Positions 33,059 to 44,278 of a stretch of 64,000 nucleotides of DNA are shown piece after piece. A program made the translations under genes and the position numbers. This stretch comes from Medicago truncatula. Its lineage: Eukaryota; Streptophyta; Magnoliopsida; Fabales; Fabaceae. The notes under the pieces are model-generated. The model saw only the letters and a list, made by a program, of their open reading frames with translations. It did no database searches and was not told the origin of the DNA. Position 1 is the first letter of the stretch, and each line of letters begins with the position of its first letter. The DNA lies in assembly GCF_003473485.1 (NCBI RefSeq), contig NC_053043.1:30790576-30854575 (forward strand). The letters are read 5' to 3'.

Positions 33059-33222
33059 TTTTGCCAAAATTTCGTGTTCTTTTTGTTAATTAGCGTAATT
33101 TTACGTCGTTCCGTTAATTTACGCTACCTAACACTCTATTAGTTAATTAATTAGCGTAGTTTGACGTCTTTTTTGAAAAATAAATTAGAAATGCATATAT
33201 ACAATTACAACGCTTTACTCTC

Positions 33223-33342
33223 AGGTGCGATCATACCAGCACTAATGCACCGGATCCCATCAGAACTCCGCAGTTAAGCGTGCTTGGGCGAGAGTAGTAC
33301 TAGGATGGGTGACCTCCTGGGAAGTCCTTGTGTTGCACCTCT
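33223..33342 (+). rRNA. 5S rRNA, copy 114
   Basis: Consensus. Long spacer, three bases short (316). Confidence 0.97.
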
Positions 33343-33538
33343 TTTTGCCAAAATTTCGTGTTCTTTTTGTTAATTAGCGTAATTTTACGTCGTTTTTGAA
33401 ATAAACTTCGATTGTATTTCATTTTTCCGTTAATTTACGCTACCTAACACTCTATTAGTTAATTAATTAGCGTAGTTTGACGTCTTTTTTGAAAAATAAA
33501 TTAGAAATGCATATATACAATTACAACGCTTTACTCTC

Positions 33539-33658
33539 AGGTGCGATCATACCAGCACTAATGCACCGGATCCCATCAGAACTCCGCAGTTAAGCGTGCT
33601 TGGGCGAGAGTAGTACTAGGATGGGTGACCTCCTGGGAAGTCCTTGTGTTGCACCTCT
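33539..33658 (+). rRNA. 5S rRNA, copy 115
   Basis: Consensus. Short spacer (284). Confidence 0.97.
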
Positions 33659-33822
33659 TTTTGCCAAAATTTCGTGTTCTTTTTGTTAATTAGCGTAATT
33701 TTACGTCGTTCCGTTAATTTACGCTACCTAACACTCTATTAGTTAATTAATTAGCGTAGTTTGACGTCTTTTTTGAAAAATAAATTAGAAATGCATATAT
33801 ACAATTACAACGCTTTACTCTC

Positions 33823-33942
33823 AGGTGCGATCATACCAGCACTAATGCACCGGATCCCATCAGAACTCCGCAGTTAAGCGTGCTTGGGCGAGAGTAGTAC
33901 TAGGATGGGTGACCTCCTGGGAAGTCCTTGTGTTGCACCTCT
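33823..33942 (+). rRNA. 5S rRNA, copy 116
   Basis: Consensus. Short spacer (284). Confidence 0.97.
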
Positions 33943-34106
33943 TTTTGCCAAAATTTCGTGTTCTTTTTGTTAATTAGCGTAATTTTACGTCGTTCCGTTA
34001 ATTTACGCTACCTAACACTCTATTAGTTAATTAATTAGCGTAGTTTGACGTCTTTTTTGAAAAATAAATTAGAAATGCATATATACAATTACAACGCTTT
34101 ACTCTC

Positions 34107-34226
34107 AGGTGCGATCATACCAGCACTAATGCACCGGATCCCATCAGAACTCCGCAGTTAAGCGTGCTTGGGCGAGAGTAGTACTAGGATGGGTGACCTC
34201 CTGGGAAGTCCTTGTGTTGCACCTCT
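34107..34226 (+). rRNA. 5S rRNA, copy 117
   Basis: Consensus. Short spacer (284). Confidence 0.97.
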
Positions 34227-34390
34227 TTTTGCCAAAATTTCGTGTTCTTTTTGTTAATTAGCGTAATTTTACGTCGTTCCGTTAATTTACGCTACCTAAC
34301 ACTCTATTAGTTAATTAATTAGCGTAGTTTGACGTCTTTTTTGAAAAATAAATTAGAAATGCATATATACAATTACAACGCTTTACTCTC

Positions 34391-34510
34391 AGGTGCGATC
34401 ATACCAGCACTAATGCACCGGATCCCATCAGAACTCCGCAGTTAAGCGTGCTTGGGCGAGAGTAGTACTAGGATGGGTGACCTCCTGGGAAGTCCTTGTG
34501 TTGCACCTCT
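34391..34510 (+). rRNA. 5S rRNA, copy 118
   Basis: Consensus. Long spacer, two bases short (317). Confidence 0.97.
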
Positions 34511-34707
34511 TTTTGCCAAAATTTCGTGTTCTTTTTGTTAATTAGCGTAATTTTACGTCGTTTTGAAAATAAACTTCGATTGTATTTCATTTTTTCCGTT
34601 AATTTACGCTACCTAACACTCTATTAGTTAATTAATTAGCGTAGTTTGACGTCTTTTTTGAAAAATAAATTAGAAATGCATATATACAATTACAACGCTT
34701 TACTCTC

Positions 34708-34827
34708 AGGTGCGATCATACCAGCACTAATGCACCGGATCCCATCAGAACTCCGCAGTTAAGCGTGCTTGGGCGAGAGTAGTACTAGGATGGGTGACCT
34801 CCTGGGAAGTCCTTGTGTTGCACCTCT
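34708..34827 (+). rRNA. 5S rRNA, copy 119
   Basis: Consensus. Long spacer (319). Confidence 0.97.
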
Positions 34828-35026
34828 TTTTGCCAAAATTTCGTGTTCTTTTTGTTAATTAGCGTAATTTTACGTCGTTTTTGAAAAATAAACTTCGATT
34901 GTATTTCATTTTTTCCGTTAATTTACGCTACCTAACACTCTATTAGTTAATTAATTAGCGTAGTTTGACGTCTTTTTTGAAAAATAAATTAGAAATGCAT
35001 ATATACAATTACAACGCTTTACTCTC

Positions 35027-35146
35027 AGGTGCGATCATACCAGCACTAATGCACCGGATCCCATCAGAACTCCGCAGTTAAGCGTGCTTGGGCGAGAGTA
35101 GTACTAGGATGGGTGACCTCCTGGGAAGTCCTTGTGTTGCACCTCT
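35027..35146 (+). rRNA. 5S rRNA, copy 120
   Basis: Consensus. Short spacer (284). Confidence 0.97.
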
Positions 35147-35310
35147 TTTTGCCAAAATTTCGTGTTCTTTTTGTTAATTAGCGTAATTTTACGTCGTTCC
35201 GTTAATTTACGCTACCTAACACTCTATTAGTTAATTAATTAGCGTAGTTTGACGTCTTTTTTGAAAAATAAATTAGAAATGCATATATACAATTACAACG
35301 CTTTACTCTC

Positions 35311-35430
35311 AGGTGCGATCATACCAGCACTAATGCACCGGATCCCATCAGAACTCCGCAGTTAAGCGTGCTTGGGCGAGAGTAGTACTAGGATGGGTGA
35401 CCTCCTGGGAAGTCCTTGTGTTGCACCTCT
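35311..35430 (+). rRNA. 5S rRNA, copy 121
   Basis: Consensus. Degenerate long spacer follows (311). Confidence 0.97.
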
Positions 35431-35480
35431 TTTTGCCAAAATTTCGTGTTCTTTTTGTTAATTAGCGTAATTTTACGTCG

Positions 35481-35512
35481 TTTTGAAAATAACTTCGATG
35501 TATTTATTTTTC
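35481..35512 (+). repeat. Degenerate long-type spacer after copy 121
   Basis: Long block missing six bases: shortened T- and A-runs, TAAAC to TAAC, GATTG to GATG, and loss of the C in TTTCAT. The unit then loses two more bases in the T- and A-runs before the next promoter. GATG and the lost C are shared with the spacer at 27901-27949. Confidence 0.75.
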
Positions 35513-35621
35513 CGTTAATTTACGCTACCTAACACTCTATTAGTTAATTAATTAGCGTAGTTTGACGTCTTTTTGAAAATAAATTAGAAATGCATATATA
35601 CAATTACAACGCTTTACTCTC

Positions 35622-35741
35622 AGGTGCGATCATACCAGCACTAATGCACCGGATCCCATCAGAACTCCGCAGTTAAGCGTGCTTGGGCGAGAGTAGTACT
35701 AGGATGGGTGACCTCCTGGGAAGTCCTTGTGTTGCACCTCT
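35622..35741 (+). rRNA. 5S rRNA, copy 122
   Basis: Consensus. Short spacer (284). Confidence 0.97.
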
Positions 35742-35905
35742 TTTTGCCAAAATTTCGTGTTCTTTTTGTTAATTAGCGTAATTTTACGTCGTTCCGTTAA
35801 TTTACGCTACCTAACACTCTATTAGTTAATTAATTAGCGTAGTTTGACGTCTTTTTTGAAAAATAAATTAGAAATGCATATATACAATTACAACGCTTTA
35901 CTCTC

Positions 35906-36025
35906 AGGTGCGATCATACCAGCACTAATGCACCGGATCCCATCAGAACTCCGCAGTTAAGCGTGCTTGGGCGAGAGTAGTACTAGGATGGGTGACCTCC
36001 TGGGAAGTCCTTGTGTTGCACCTCT
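35906..36025 (+). rRNA. 5S rRNA, copy 123
   Basis: Consensus. Long spacer (319). Confidence 0.97.
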
Positions 36026-36224
36026 TTTTGCCAAAATTTCGTGTTCTTTTTGTTAATTAGCGTAATTTTACGTCGTTTTTGAAAAATAAACTTCGATTGT
36101 ATTTCATTTTTTCCGTTAATTTACGCTACCTAACACTCTATTAGTTAATTAATTAGCGTAGTTTGACGTCTTTTTTGAAAAATAAATTAGAAATGCATAT
36201 ATACAATTACAACGCTTTACTCTC

Positions 36225-36343
36225 AGGTGCGATCATACCAGCACTAATGCACCGGATCCATCAGAACTCCGCAGTTAAGCGTGCTTGGGCGAGAGTAGTA
36301 CTAGGATGGGTGACCTCCTGGGAAGTCCTTGTGTTGCACCTCT
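36225..36343 (+). rRNA. 5S rRNA, copy 124 (1-base loss)
   Basis: 119 nt: CCC to CC at gene positions 34-36 (GGATCCCATC to GGATCCATC), outside the internal promoter. Short spacer (283). Confidence 0.95.
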
Positions 36344-36507
36344 TTTTGCCAAAATTTCGTGTTCTTTTTGTTAATTAGCGTAATTTTACGTCGTTCCGTT
36401 AATTTACGCTACCTAACACTCTATTAGTTAATTAATTAGCGTAGTTTGACGTCTTTTTTGAAAAATAAATTAGAAATGCATATATACAATTACAACGCTT
36501 TACTCTC

Positions 36508-36627
36508 AGGTGCGATCATACCAGCACTAATGCACCGGATCCCATCAGAACTCCGCAGTTAAGCGTGCTTGGGCGAGAGTAGTACTAGGATGGGTGACCT
36601 CCTGGGAAGTCCTTGTGTTGCACCTCT
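36508..36627 (+). rRNA. 5S rRNA, copy 125
   Basis: Consensus. Short spacer (284). Confidence 0.97.
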
Positions 36628-36791
36628 TTTTGCCAAAATTTCGTGTTCTTTTTGTTAATTAGCGTAATTTTACGTCGTTCCGTTAATTTACGCTACCTAA
36701 CACTCTATTAGTTAATTAATTAGCGTAGTTTGACGTCTTTTTTGAAAAATAAATTAGAAATGCATATATACAATTACAACGCTTTACTCTC

Positions 36792-36911
36792 AGGTGCGAT
36801 CATACCAGCACTAATGCACCGGATCCCATCAGAACTCCGCAGTTAAGCGTGCTTGGGCGAGAGTAGTACTAGGATGGGTGACCTCCTGGGAAGTCCTTGT
36901 GTTGCACCTCT
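36792..36911 (+). rRNA. 5S rRNA, copy 126
   Basis: Consensus. Short spacer, T6 to T5 (283). Confidence 0.97.
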
Positions 36912-37074
36912 TTTTGCCAAAATTTCGTGTTCTTTTTGTTAATTAGCGTAATTTTACGTCGTTCCGTTAATTTACGCTACCTAACACTCTATTAGTTAAT
37001 TAATTAGCGTAGTTTGACGTCTTTTTGAAAAATAAATTAGAAATGCATATATACAATTACAACGCTTTACTCTC

Positions 37075-37194
37075 AGGTGCGATCATACCAGCACTAATGC
37101 ACCGGATCCCATCAGAACTCCGCAGTTAAGCGTGCTTGGGCGAGAGTAGTACTAGGATGGGTGACCTCCTGGGAAGTCCTTGTGTTGCACCTCT
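37075..37194 (+). rRNA. 5S rRNA, copy 127
   Basis: Consensus. Long spacer (319). Confidence 0.97.
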
Positions 37195-37393
37195 TTTTGC
37201 CAAAATTTCGTGTTCTTTTTGTTAATTAGCGTAATTTTACGTCGTTTTTGAAAAATAAACTTCGATTGTATTTCATTTTTTCCGTTAATTTACGCTACCT
37301 AACACTCTATTAGTTAATTAATTAGCGTAGTTTGACGTCTTTTTTGAAAAATAAATTAGAAATGCATATATACAATTACAACGCTTTACTCTC

Positions 37394-37512
37394 AGGTGCG
37401 ATCATACCAGCACTAATGCACCGGATCCCATCAGAACTCCGCAGTTAAGCGTGCTTGGCGAGAGTAGTACTAGGATGGGTGACCTCCTGGGAAGTCCTTG
37501 TGTTGCACCTCT
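37394..37512 (+). rRNA. 5S rRNA, copy 128 (1-base loss)
   Basis: 119 nt: GGG to GG at gene positions 64-66. Long spacer, one T short (317). Confidence 0.95.
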
Positions 37513-37710
37513 TTTTGCCAAAATTTCGTGTTCTTTTTGTTAATTAGCGTAATTTTACGTCGTTTTTGAAAAATAAACTTCGATTGTATTTCATTTTTCC
37601 GTTAATTTACGCTACCTAACACTCTATTAGTTAATTAATTAGCGTAGTTTGACGTCTTTTTTGAAAAATAAATTAGAAATGCATATATACAATTACAACG
37701 CTTTACTCTC

Positions 37711-37830
37711 AGGTGCGATCATACCAGCACTAATGCACCGGATCCCATCAGAACTCCGCAGTTAAGCGTGCTTGGGCGAGAGTAGTACTAGGATGGGTGA
37801 CCTCCTGGGAAGTCCTTGTGTTGCACCTCT
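37711..37830 (+). rRNA. 5S rRNA, copy 129
   Basis: Consensus. Short spacer (284). Confidence 0.97.
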
Positions 37831-37994
37831 TTTTGCCAAAATTTCGTGTTCTTTTTGTTAATTAGCGTAATTTTACGTCGTTCCGTTAATTTACGCTACC
37901 TAACACTCTATTAGTTAATTAATTAGCGTAGTTTGACGTCTTTTTTGAAAAATAAATTAGAAATGCATATATACAATTACAACGCTTTACTCTC

Positions 37995-38114
37995 AGGTGC
38001 GATCATACCAGCACTAATGCACCGGATCCCATCAGAACTCCGCAGTTAAGCGTGCTTGGGCGAGAGTAGTACTAGGATGGGTGACCTCCTGGGAAGTCCT
38101 TGTGTTGCACCTCT
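37995..38114 (+). rRNA. 5S rRNA, copy 130
   Basis: Consensus. Short spacer (284). Confidence 0.97.
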
Positions 38115-38278
38115 TTTTGCCAAAATTTCGTGTTCTTTTTGTTAATTAGCGTAATTTTACGTCGTTCCGTTAATTTACGCTACCTAACACTCTATTAGTT
38201 AATTAATTAGCGTAGTTTGACGTCTTTTTTGAAAAATAAATTAGAAATGCATATATACAATTACAACGCTTTACTCTC

Positions 38279-38398
38279 AGGTGCGATCATACCAGCACTA
38301 ATGCACCGGATCCCATCAGAACTCCGCAGTTAAGCGTGCTTGGGCGAGAGTAGTACTAGGATGGGTGACCTCCTGGGAAGTCCTTGTGTTGCACCTCT
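38279..38398 (+). rRNA. 5S rRNA, copy 131
   Basis: Consensus. Short spacer (284). Confidence 0.97.
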
Positions 38399-38562
38399 TT
38401 TTGCCAAAATTTCGTGTTCTTTTTGTTAATTAGCGTAATTTTACGTCGTTCCGTTAATTTACGCTACCTAACACTCTATTAGTTAATTAATTAGCGTAGT
38501 TTGACGTCTTTTTTGAAAAATAAATTAGAAATGCATATATACAATTACAACGCTTTACTCTC

Positions 38563-38682
38563 AGGTGCGATCATACCAGCACTAATGCACCGGATCCCAT
38601 CAGAACTCCGCAGTTAAGCGTGCTTGGGCGAGAGTAGTACTAGGATGGGTGACCTCCTGGGAAGTCCTTGTGTTGCACCTCT
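38563..38682 (+). rRNA. 5S rRNA, copy 132
   Basis: Consensus. Short spacer (284). Confidence 0.97.
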
Positions 38683-38846
38683 TTTTGCCAAAATTTCGTG
38701 TTCTTTTTGTTAATTAGCGTAATTTTACGTCGTTCCGTTAATTTACGCTACCTAACACTCTATTAGTTAATTAATTAGCGTAGTTTGACGTCTTTTTTGA
38801 AAAATAAATTAGAAATGCATATATACAATTACAACGCTTTACTCTC

Positions 38847-38966
38847 AGGTGCGATCATACCAGCACTAATGCACCGGATCCCATCAGAACTCCGCAGTTA
38901 AGCGTGCTTGGGCGAGAGTAGTACTAGGATGGGTGACCTCCTGGGAAGTCCTTGTGTTGCACCTCT
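38847..38966 (+). rRNA. 5S rRNA, copy 133
   Basis: Consensus. Long spacer, three bases short (316). Confidence 0.97.
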
Positions 38967-39162
38967 TTTTGCCAAAATTTCGTGTTCTTTTTGTTAATTA
39001 GCGTAATTTTACGTCGTTTTGAAAATAAACTTCGATTGTATTTCATTTTTCCGTTAATTTACGCTACCTAACACTCTATTAGTTAATTAATTAGCGTAGT
39101 TTGACGTCTTTTTTGAAAAATAAATTAGAAATGCATATATACAATTACAACGCTTTACTCTC

Positions 39163-39281
39163 AGGTGCGATCATACCAGCACTAATGCACCGGATCCCAT
39201 CAGAACTCCGCAGTTAAGCGTGCTTGGGCGAGAGTAGTACTAGGATGGGTGACTCCTGGGAAGTCCTTGTGTTGCACCTCT
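39163..39281 (+). rRNA. 5S rRNA, copy 134 (1-base loss)
   Basis: 119 nt: CC to C at gene positions 91-92 (GACCTCC to GACTCC), inside the C-box. Short spacer (283). Confidence 0.95.
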
Positions 39282-39445
39282 TTTTGCCAAAATTTCGTGT
39301 TCTTTTTGTTAATTAGCGTAATTTTACGTCGTTCCGTTAATTTACGCTACCTAACACTCTATTAGTTAATTAATTAGCGTAGTTTGACGTCTTTTTTGAA
39401 AAATAAATTAGAAATGCATATATACAATTACAACGCTTTACTCTC

Positions 39446-39565
39446 AGGTGCGATCATACCAGCACTAATGCACCGGATCCCATCAGAACTCCGCAGTTAA
39501 GCGTGCTTGGGCGAGAGTAGTACTAGGATGGGTGACCTCCTGGGAAGTCCTTGTGTTGCACCTCT
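39446..39565 (+). rRNA. 5S rRNA, copy 135
   Basis: Consensus. Short spacer, T6 to T5 (283). Confidence 0.97.
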
Positions 39566-39728
39566 TTTTGCCAAAATTTCGTGTTCTTTTTGTTAATTAG
39601 CGTAATTTTACGTCGTTCCGTTAATTTACGCTACCTAACACTCTATTAGTTAATTAATTAGCGTAGTTTGACGTCTTTTTGAAAAATAAATTAGAAATGC
39701 ATATATACAATTACAACGCTTTACTCTC

Positions 39729-39847
39729 AGGTGCGATCATACCAGCACTAATGCACCGGATCCATCAGAACTCCGCAGTTAAGCGTGCTTGGGCGAGAGT
39801 AGTACTAGGATGGGTGACCTCCTGGGAAGTCCTTGTGTTGCACCTCT
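39729..39847 (+). rRNA. 5S rRNA, copy 136 (1-base loss)
   Basis: 119 nt: CCC to CC at gene positions 34-36. Short spacer (283). Confidence 0.95.
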
Positions 39848-40011
39848 TTTTGCCAAAATTTCGTGTTCTTTTTGTTAATTAGCGTAATTTTACGTCGTTC
39901 CGTTAATTTACGCTACCTAACACTCTATTAGTTAATTAATTAGCGTAGTTTGACGTCTTTTTTGAAAAATAAATTAGAAATGCATATATACAATTACAAC
40001 GCTTTACTCTC

Positions 40012-40131
40012 AGGTGCGATCATACCAGCACTAATGCACCGGATCCCATCAGAACTCCGCAGTTAAGCGTGCTTGGGCGAGAGTAGTACTAGGATGGGTG
40101 ACCTCCTGGGAAGTCCTTGTGTTGCACCTCT
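40012..40131 (+). rRNA. 5S rRNA, copy 137
   Basis: Consensus. Long spacer, four T losses including the backup T-run (315). Confidence 0.97.
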
Positions 40132-40326
40132 TTTTGCCAAAATTTCGTGTTCTTTTGTTAATTAGCGTAATTTTACGTCGTTTTGAAAAATAAACTTCGA
40201 TTGTATTCATTTTTCCGTTAATTTACGCTACCTAACACTCTATTAGTTAATTAATTAGCGTAGTTTGACGTCTTTTTTGAAAAATAAATTAGAAATGCAT
40301 ATATACAATTACAACGCTTTACTCTC

Positions 40327-40446
40327 AGGTGCGATCATACCAGCACTAATGCACCGGATCCCATCAGAACTCCGCAGTTAAGCGTGCTTGGGCGAGAGTA
40401 GTACTAGGATGGGTGACCTCCTGGGAAGTCCTTGTGTTGCACCTCT
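40327..40446 (+). rRNA. 5S rRNA, copy 138
   Basis: Consensus. Long spacer, six bases short in total (313). Confidence 0.97.
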
Positions 40447-40639
40447 TTTTGCCAAAATTTCGTGTTCTTTTTGTTAATTAGCGTAATTTTACGTCGTTTT
40501 GAAAATAACTTCGATTGTATTCATTTTTCCGTTAATTTACGCTACCTAACACTCTATTAGTTAATTAATTAGCGTAGTTTGACGTCTTTTTGAAAAATAA
40601 ATTAGAAATGCATATATACAATTACAACGCTTTACTCTC

Positions 40640-40759
40640 AGGTGCGATCATACCAGCACTAATGCACCGGATCCCATCAGAACTCCGCAGTTAAGCGTGC
40701 TTGGGCGAGAGTAGTACTAGGATGGGTGACCTCCTGGGAAGTCCTTGTGTTGCACCTCT
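40640..40759 (+). rRNA. 5S rRNA, copy 139
   Basis: Consensus. Long spacer, six bases short, one of them in the next promoter (313). Confidence 0.97.
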
Positions 40760-40952
40760 TTTTGCCAAAATTTCGTGTTCTTTTTGTTAATTAGCGTAAT
40801 TTTACGTCGTTTTGAAAATAAACTTCGATTGTATTCATTTTTCCGTTAATTTACGCTACCTAACACTCTATTAGTTAATTAATTAGCGTAGTTTGACGTC
40901 TTTTTGAAAAATAAATTAGAAATGCATATATACAATTACAACGCTTACTCTC

Positions 40953-41071
40953 AGGTGCGATCATACCAGCACTAATGCACCGGATCCCATCAGAACTCCG
41001 CAGTTAAGCGTGCTTGGCGAGAGTAGTACTAGGATGGGTGACCTCCTGGGAAGTCCTTGTGTTGCACCTCT
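40953..41071 (+). rRNA. 5S rRNA, copy 140 (1-base loss, promoter and terminator shortened)
   Basis: 119 nt: GGG to GG at gene positions 64-66. The promoter reads CGCTTAC for CGCTTTAC, moving TATATA one base closer to the start. The terminator run is TTTT and the backup run is also shortened. Every change is in a homopolymer. Short spacer (281). Confidence 0.95.
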
Positions 41072-41233
41072 TTTGCCAAAATTTCGTGTTCTTTTGTTAA
41101 TTAGCGTAATTTTACGTCGTTCCGTTAATTTACGCTACCTAACACTCTATTAGTTAATTAATTAGCGTAGTTTGACGTCTTTTTTGAAAAATAAATTAGA
41201 AATGCATATATACAATTACAACGCTTTACTCTC

Positions 41234-41352
41234 AGGTGCGATCATACCAGCACTAATGCACCGGATCCCATCAGAACTCCGCAGTTAAGCGTGCTTGGGC
41301 GAGAGTAGTACTAGGATGGGTGACCTCCTGGAAGTCCTTGTGTTGCACCTCT
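41234..41352 (+). rRNA. 5S rRNA, copy 141 (1-base loss)
   Basis: 119 nt: GGG to GG at gene positions 97-99. Long spacer, four bases short (314). Confidence 0.95.
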
Positions 41353-41547
41353 TTTTGCCAAAATTTCGTGTTCTTTTGTTAATTAGCGTAATTTTACGTC
41401 GTTTTGAAAATAAACTTCGATTGTATTTCATTTTTCCGTTAATTTACGCTACCTAACACTCTATTAGTTAATTAATTAGCGTAGTTTGACGTCTTTTTTG
41501 AAAAATAAATTAGAAATGCATATATACAATTACAACGCTTTACTCTC

Positions 41548-41667
41548 AGGTGCGATCATACCAGCACTAATGCACCGGATCCCATCAGAACTCCGCAGTT
41601 AAGCGTGCTTGGGCGAGAGTAGTACTAGGATGGGTGACCTCCTGGGAAGTCCTTGTGTTGCACCTCT
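41548..41667 (+). rRNA. 5S rRNA, copy 142
   Basis: Consensus. Short spacer (284). Confidence 0.97.
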
Positions 41668-41831
41668 TTTTGCCAAAATTTCGTGTTCTTTTTGTTAATT
41701 AGCGTAATTTTACGTCGTTCCGTTAATTTACGCTACCTAACACTCTATTAGTTAATTAATTAGCGTAGTTTGACGTCTTTTTTGAAAAATAAATTAGAAA
41801 TGCATATATACAATTACAACGCTTTACTCTC

Positions 41832-41951
41832 AGGTGCGATCATACCAGCACTAATGCACCGGATCCCATCAGAACTCCGCAGTTAAGCGTGCTTGGGCGA
41901 GAGTAGTACTAGGATGGGTGACCTCCTGGGAAGTCCTTGTGTTGCACCTCT
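41832..41951 (+). rRNA. 5S rRNA, copy 143
   Basis: Consensus. Short spacer, T6 to T5 (283). Confidence 0.97.
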
Positions 41952-42114
41952 TTTTGCCAAAATTTCGTGTTCTTTTTGTTAATTAGCGTAATTTTACGTC
42001 GTTCCGTTAATTTACGCTACCTAACACTCTATTAGTTAATTAATTAGCGTAGTTTGACGTCTTTTTGAAAAATAAATTAGAAATGCATATATACAATTAC
42101 AACGCTTTACTCTC

Positions 42115-42233
42115 AGGTGCGATCATACCAGCACTAATGCACCGGATCCCATCAGAACTCCGCAGTTAAGCGTGCTTGGGCGAGAGTAGTACTAGGATGG
42201 GTGACCTCCTGGAAGTCCTTGTGTTGCACCTCT
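42115..42233 (+). rRNA. 5S rRNA, copy 144 (1-base loss)
   Basis: 119 nt: GGG to GG at gene positions 97-99. Terminator is TTTT. Short spacer (281). Confidence 0.95.
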
Positions 42234-42395
42234 TTTGCCAAAATTTCGTGTTCTTTTTGTTAATTAGCGTAATTTTACGTCGTTCCGTTAATTTACGCTA
42301 CCTAACACTCTATTAGTTAATTAATTAGCGTAGTTTGACGTCTTTTTGAAAAATAAATTAGAAATGCATATATACAATTACAACGCTTTACTCTC

Positions 42396-42514
42396 AGGTG
42401 CGATCATACCAGCACTAATGCACCGGATCCCATCAGAACTCCGCAGTTAAGCGTGCTTGGGCGAGAGTAGTACTAGGATGGGTGACCTCCTGGAAGTCCT
42501 TGTGTTGCACCTCT
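42396..42514 (+). rRNA. 5S rRNA, copy 145 (1-base loss)
   Basis: 119 nt with the same GGG to GG and TTTT terminator as its left neighbour. Short spacer (282). Confidence 0.95.
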
Positions 42515-42677
42515 TTTGCCAAAATTTCGTGTTCTTTTTGTTAATTAGCGTAATTTTACGTCGTTCCGTTAATTTACGCTACCTAACACTCTATTAGTTA
42601 ATTAATTAGCGTAGTTTGACGTCTTTTTTGAAAAATAAATTAGAAATGCATATATACAATTACAACGCTTTACTCTC

Positions 42678-42797
42678 AGGTGCGATCATACCAGCACTAA
42701 TGCACCGGATCCCATCAGAACTCCGCAGTTAAGCGTGCTTGGGCGAGAGTAGTACTAGGATGGGTGACCTCCTGGGAAGTCCTTGTGTTGCACCTCT
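42678..42797 (+). rRNA. 5S rRNA, copy 146
   Basis: Consensus. Long spacer, three bases short (316). Confidence 0.97.
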
Positions 42798-42993
42798 TTT
42801 TGCCAAAATTTCGTGTTCTTTTTGTTAATTAGCGTAATTTTACGTCGTTTTTGAAAAATAACTTCGATTGTATTTCATTTTTCCGTTAATTTACGCTACC
42901 TAACACTCTATTAGTTAATTAATTAGCGTAGTTTGACGTCTTTTTTGAAAATAAATTAGAAATGCATATATACAATTACAACGCTTTACTCTC

Positions 42994-43113
42994 AGGTGCG
43001 ATCATACCAGCACTAATGCACCGGATCCCATCAGAACTCCGCAGTTAAGCGTGCTTGGGCGAGAGTAGTACTAGGATGGGTGACCTCCTGGGAAGTCCTT
43101 GTGTTGCACCTCT
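42994..43113 (+). rRNA. 5S rRNA, copy 147
   Basis: Consensus. Short spacer (284). Confidence 0.97.
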
Positions 43114-43277
43114 TTTTGCCAAAATTTCGTGTTCTTTTTGTTAATTAGCGTAATTTTACGTCGTTCCGTTAATTTACGCTACCTAACACTCTATTAGTTA
43201 ATTAATTAGCGTAGTTTGACGTCTTTTTTGAAAAATAAATTAGAAATGCATATATACAATTACAACGCTTTACTCTC

Positions 43278-43397
43278 AGGTGCGATCATACCAGCACTAA
43301 TGCACCGGATCCCATCAGAACTCCGCAGTTAAGCGTGCTTGGGCGAGAGTAGTACTAGGATGGGTGACCTCCTGGGAAGTCCTTGTGTTGCACCTCT
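43278..43397 (+). rRNA. 5S rRNA, copy 148
   Basis: Consensus. Short spacer (284). Confidence 0.97.
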
Positions 43398-43561
43398 TTT
43401 TGCCAAAATTTCGTGTTCTTTTTGTTAATTAGCGTAATTTTACGTCGTTCCGTTAATTTACGCTACCTAACACTCTATTAGTTAATTAATTAGCGTAGTT
43501 TGACGTCTTTTTTGAAAAATAAATTAGAAATGCATATATACAATTACAACGCTTTACTCTC

Positions 43562-43681
43562 AGGTGCGATCATACCAGCACTAATGCACCGGATCCCATC
43601 AGAACTCCGCAGTTAAGCGTGCTTGGGCGAGAGTAGTACTAGGATGGGTGACCTCCTGGGAAGTCCTTGTGTTGCACCTCT
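43562..43681 (+). rRNA. 5S rRNA, copy 149
   Basis: Consensus. Long spacer, six bases short (313). Confidence 0.97.
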
Positions 43682-43874
43682 TTTTGCCAAAATTTCGTGT
43701 TCTTTTTGTTAATTAGCGTAATTTACGTCGTTTTGAAAATAACTTCGATTGTATTTCATTTTTCCGTTAATTTACGCTACCTAACACTCTATTAGTTAAT
43801 TAATTAGCGTAGTTTGACGTCTTTTTGAAAAATAAATTAGAAATGCATATATACAATTACAACGCTTTACTCTC

Positions 43875-43994
43875 AGGTGCGATCATACCAGCACTAATGC
43901 ACCGGATCCCATCAGAACTCCGCAGTTAAGCGTGCTTGGGCGAGAGTAGTACTAGGATGGGTGACCTCCTGGGAAGTCCTTGTGTTGCACCTCT
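43875..43994 (+). rRNA. 5S rRNA, copy 150
   Basis: Consensus. Short spacer (284). Confidence 0.97.
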
Positions 43995-44158
43995 TTTTGC
44001 CAAAATTTCGTGTTCTTTTTGTTAATTAGCGTAATTTTACGTCGTTCCGTTAATTTACGCTACCTAACACTCTATTAGTTAATTAATTAGCGTAGTTTGA
44101 CGTCTTTTTTGAAAAATAAATTAGAAATGCATATATACAATTACAACGCTTTACTCTC

Positions 44159-44278
44159 AGGTGCGATCATACCAGCACTAATGCACCGGATCCCATCAGA
44201 ACTCCGCAGTTAAGCGTGCTTGGGCGAGAGTAGTACTAGGATGGGTGACCTCCTGGGAAGTCCTTGTGTTGCACCTCT
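44159..44278 (+). rRNA. 5S rRNA, copy 151
   Basis: Consensus. Short spacer with one extra T (CGTTTCCG; 285), the only single-base gain I saw. Confidence 0.97.

Noticed and set aside
36163-36378. 71-codon open frame over copy 124
   Set aside because: Created by CCC to CC in the 5S gene; not a protein gene.
39679-39882. 67-codon open frame over copy 136
   Set aside because: Created by CCC to CC in the 5S gene; starts later because a T in the upstream run is also lost.
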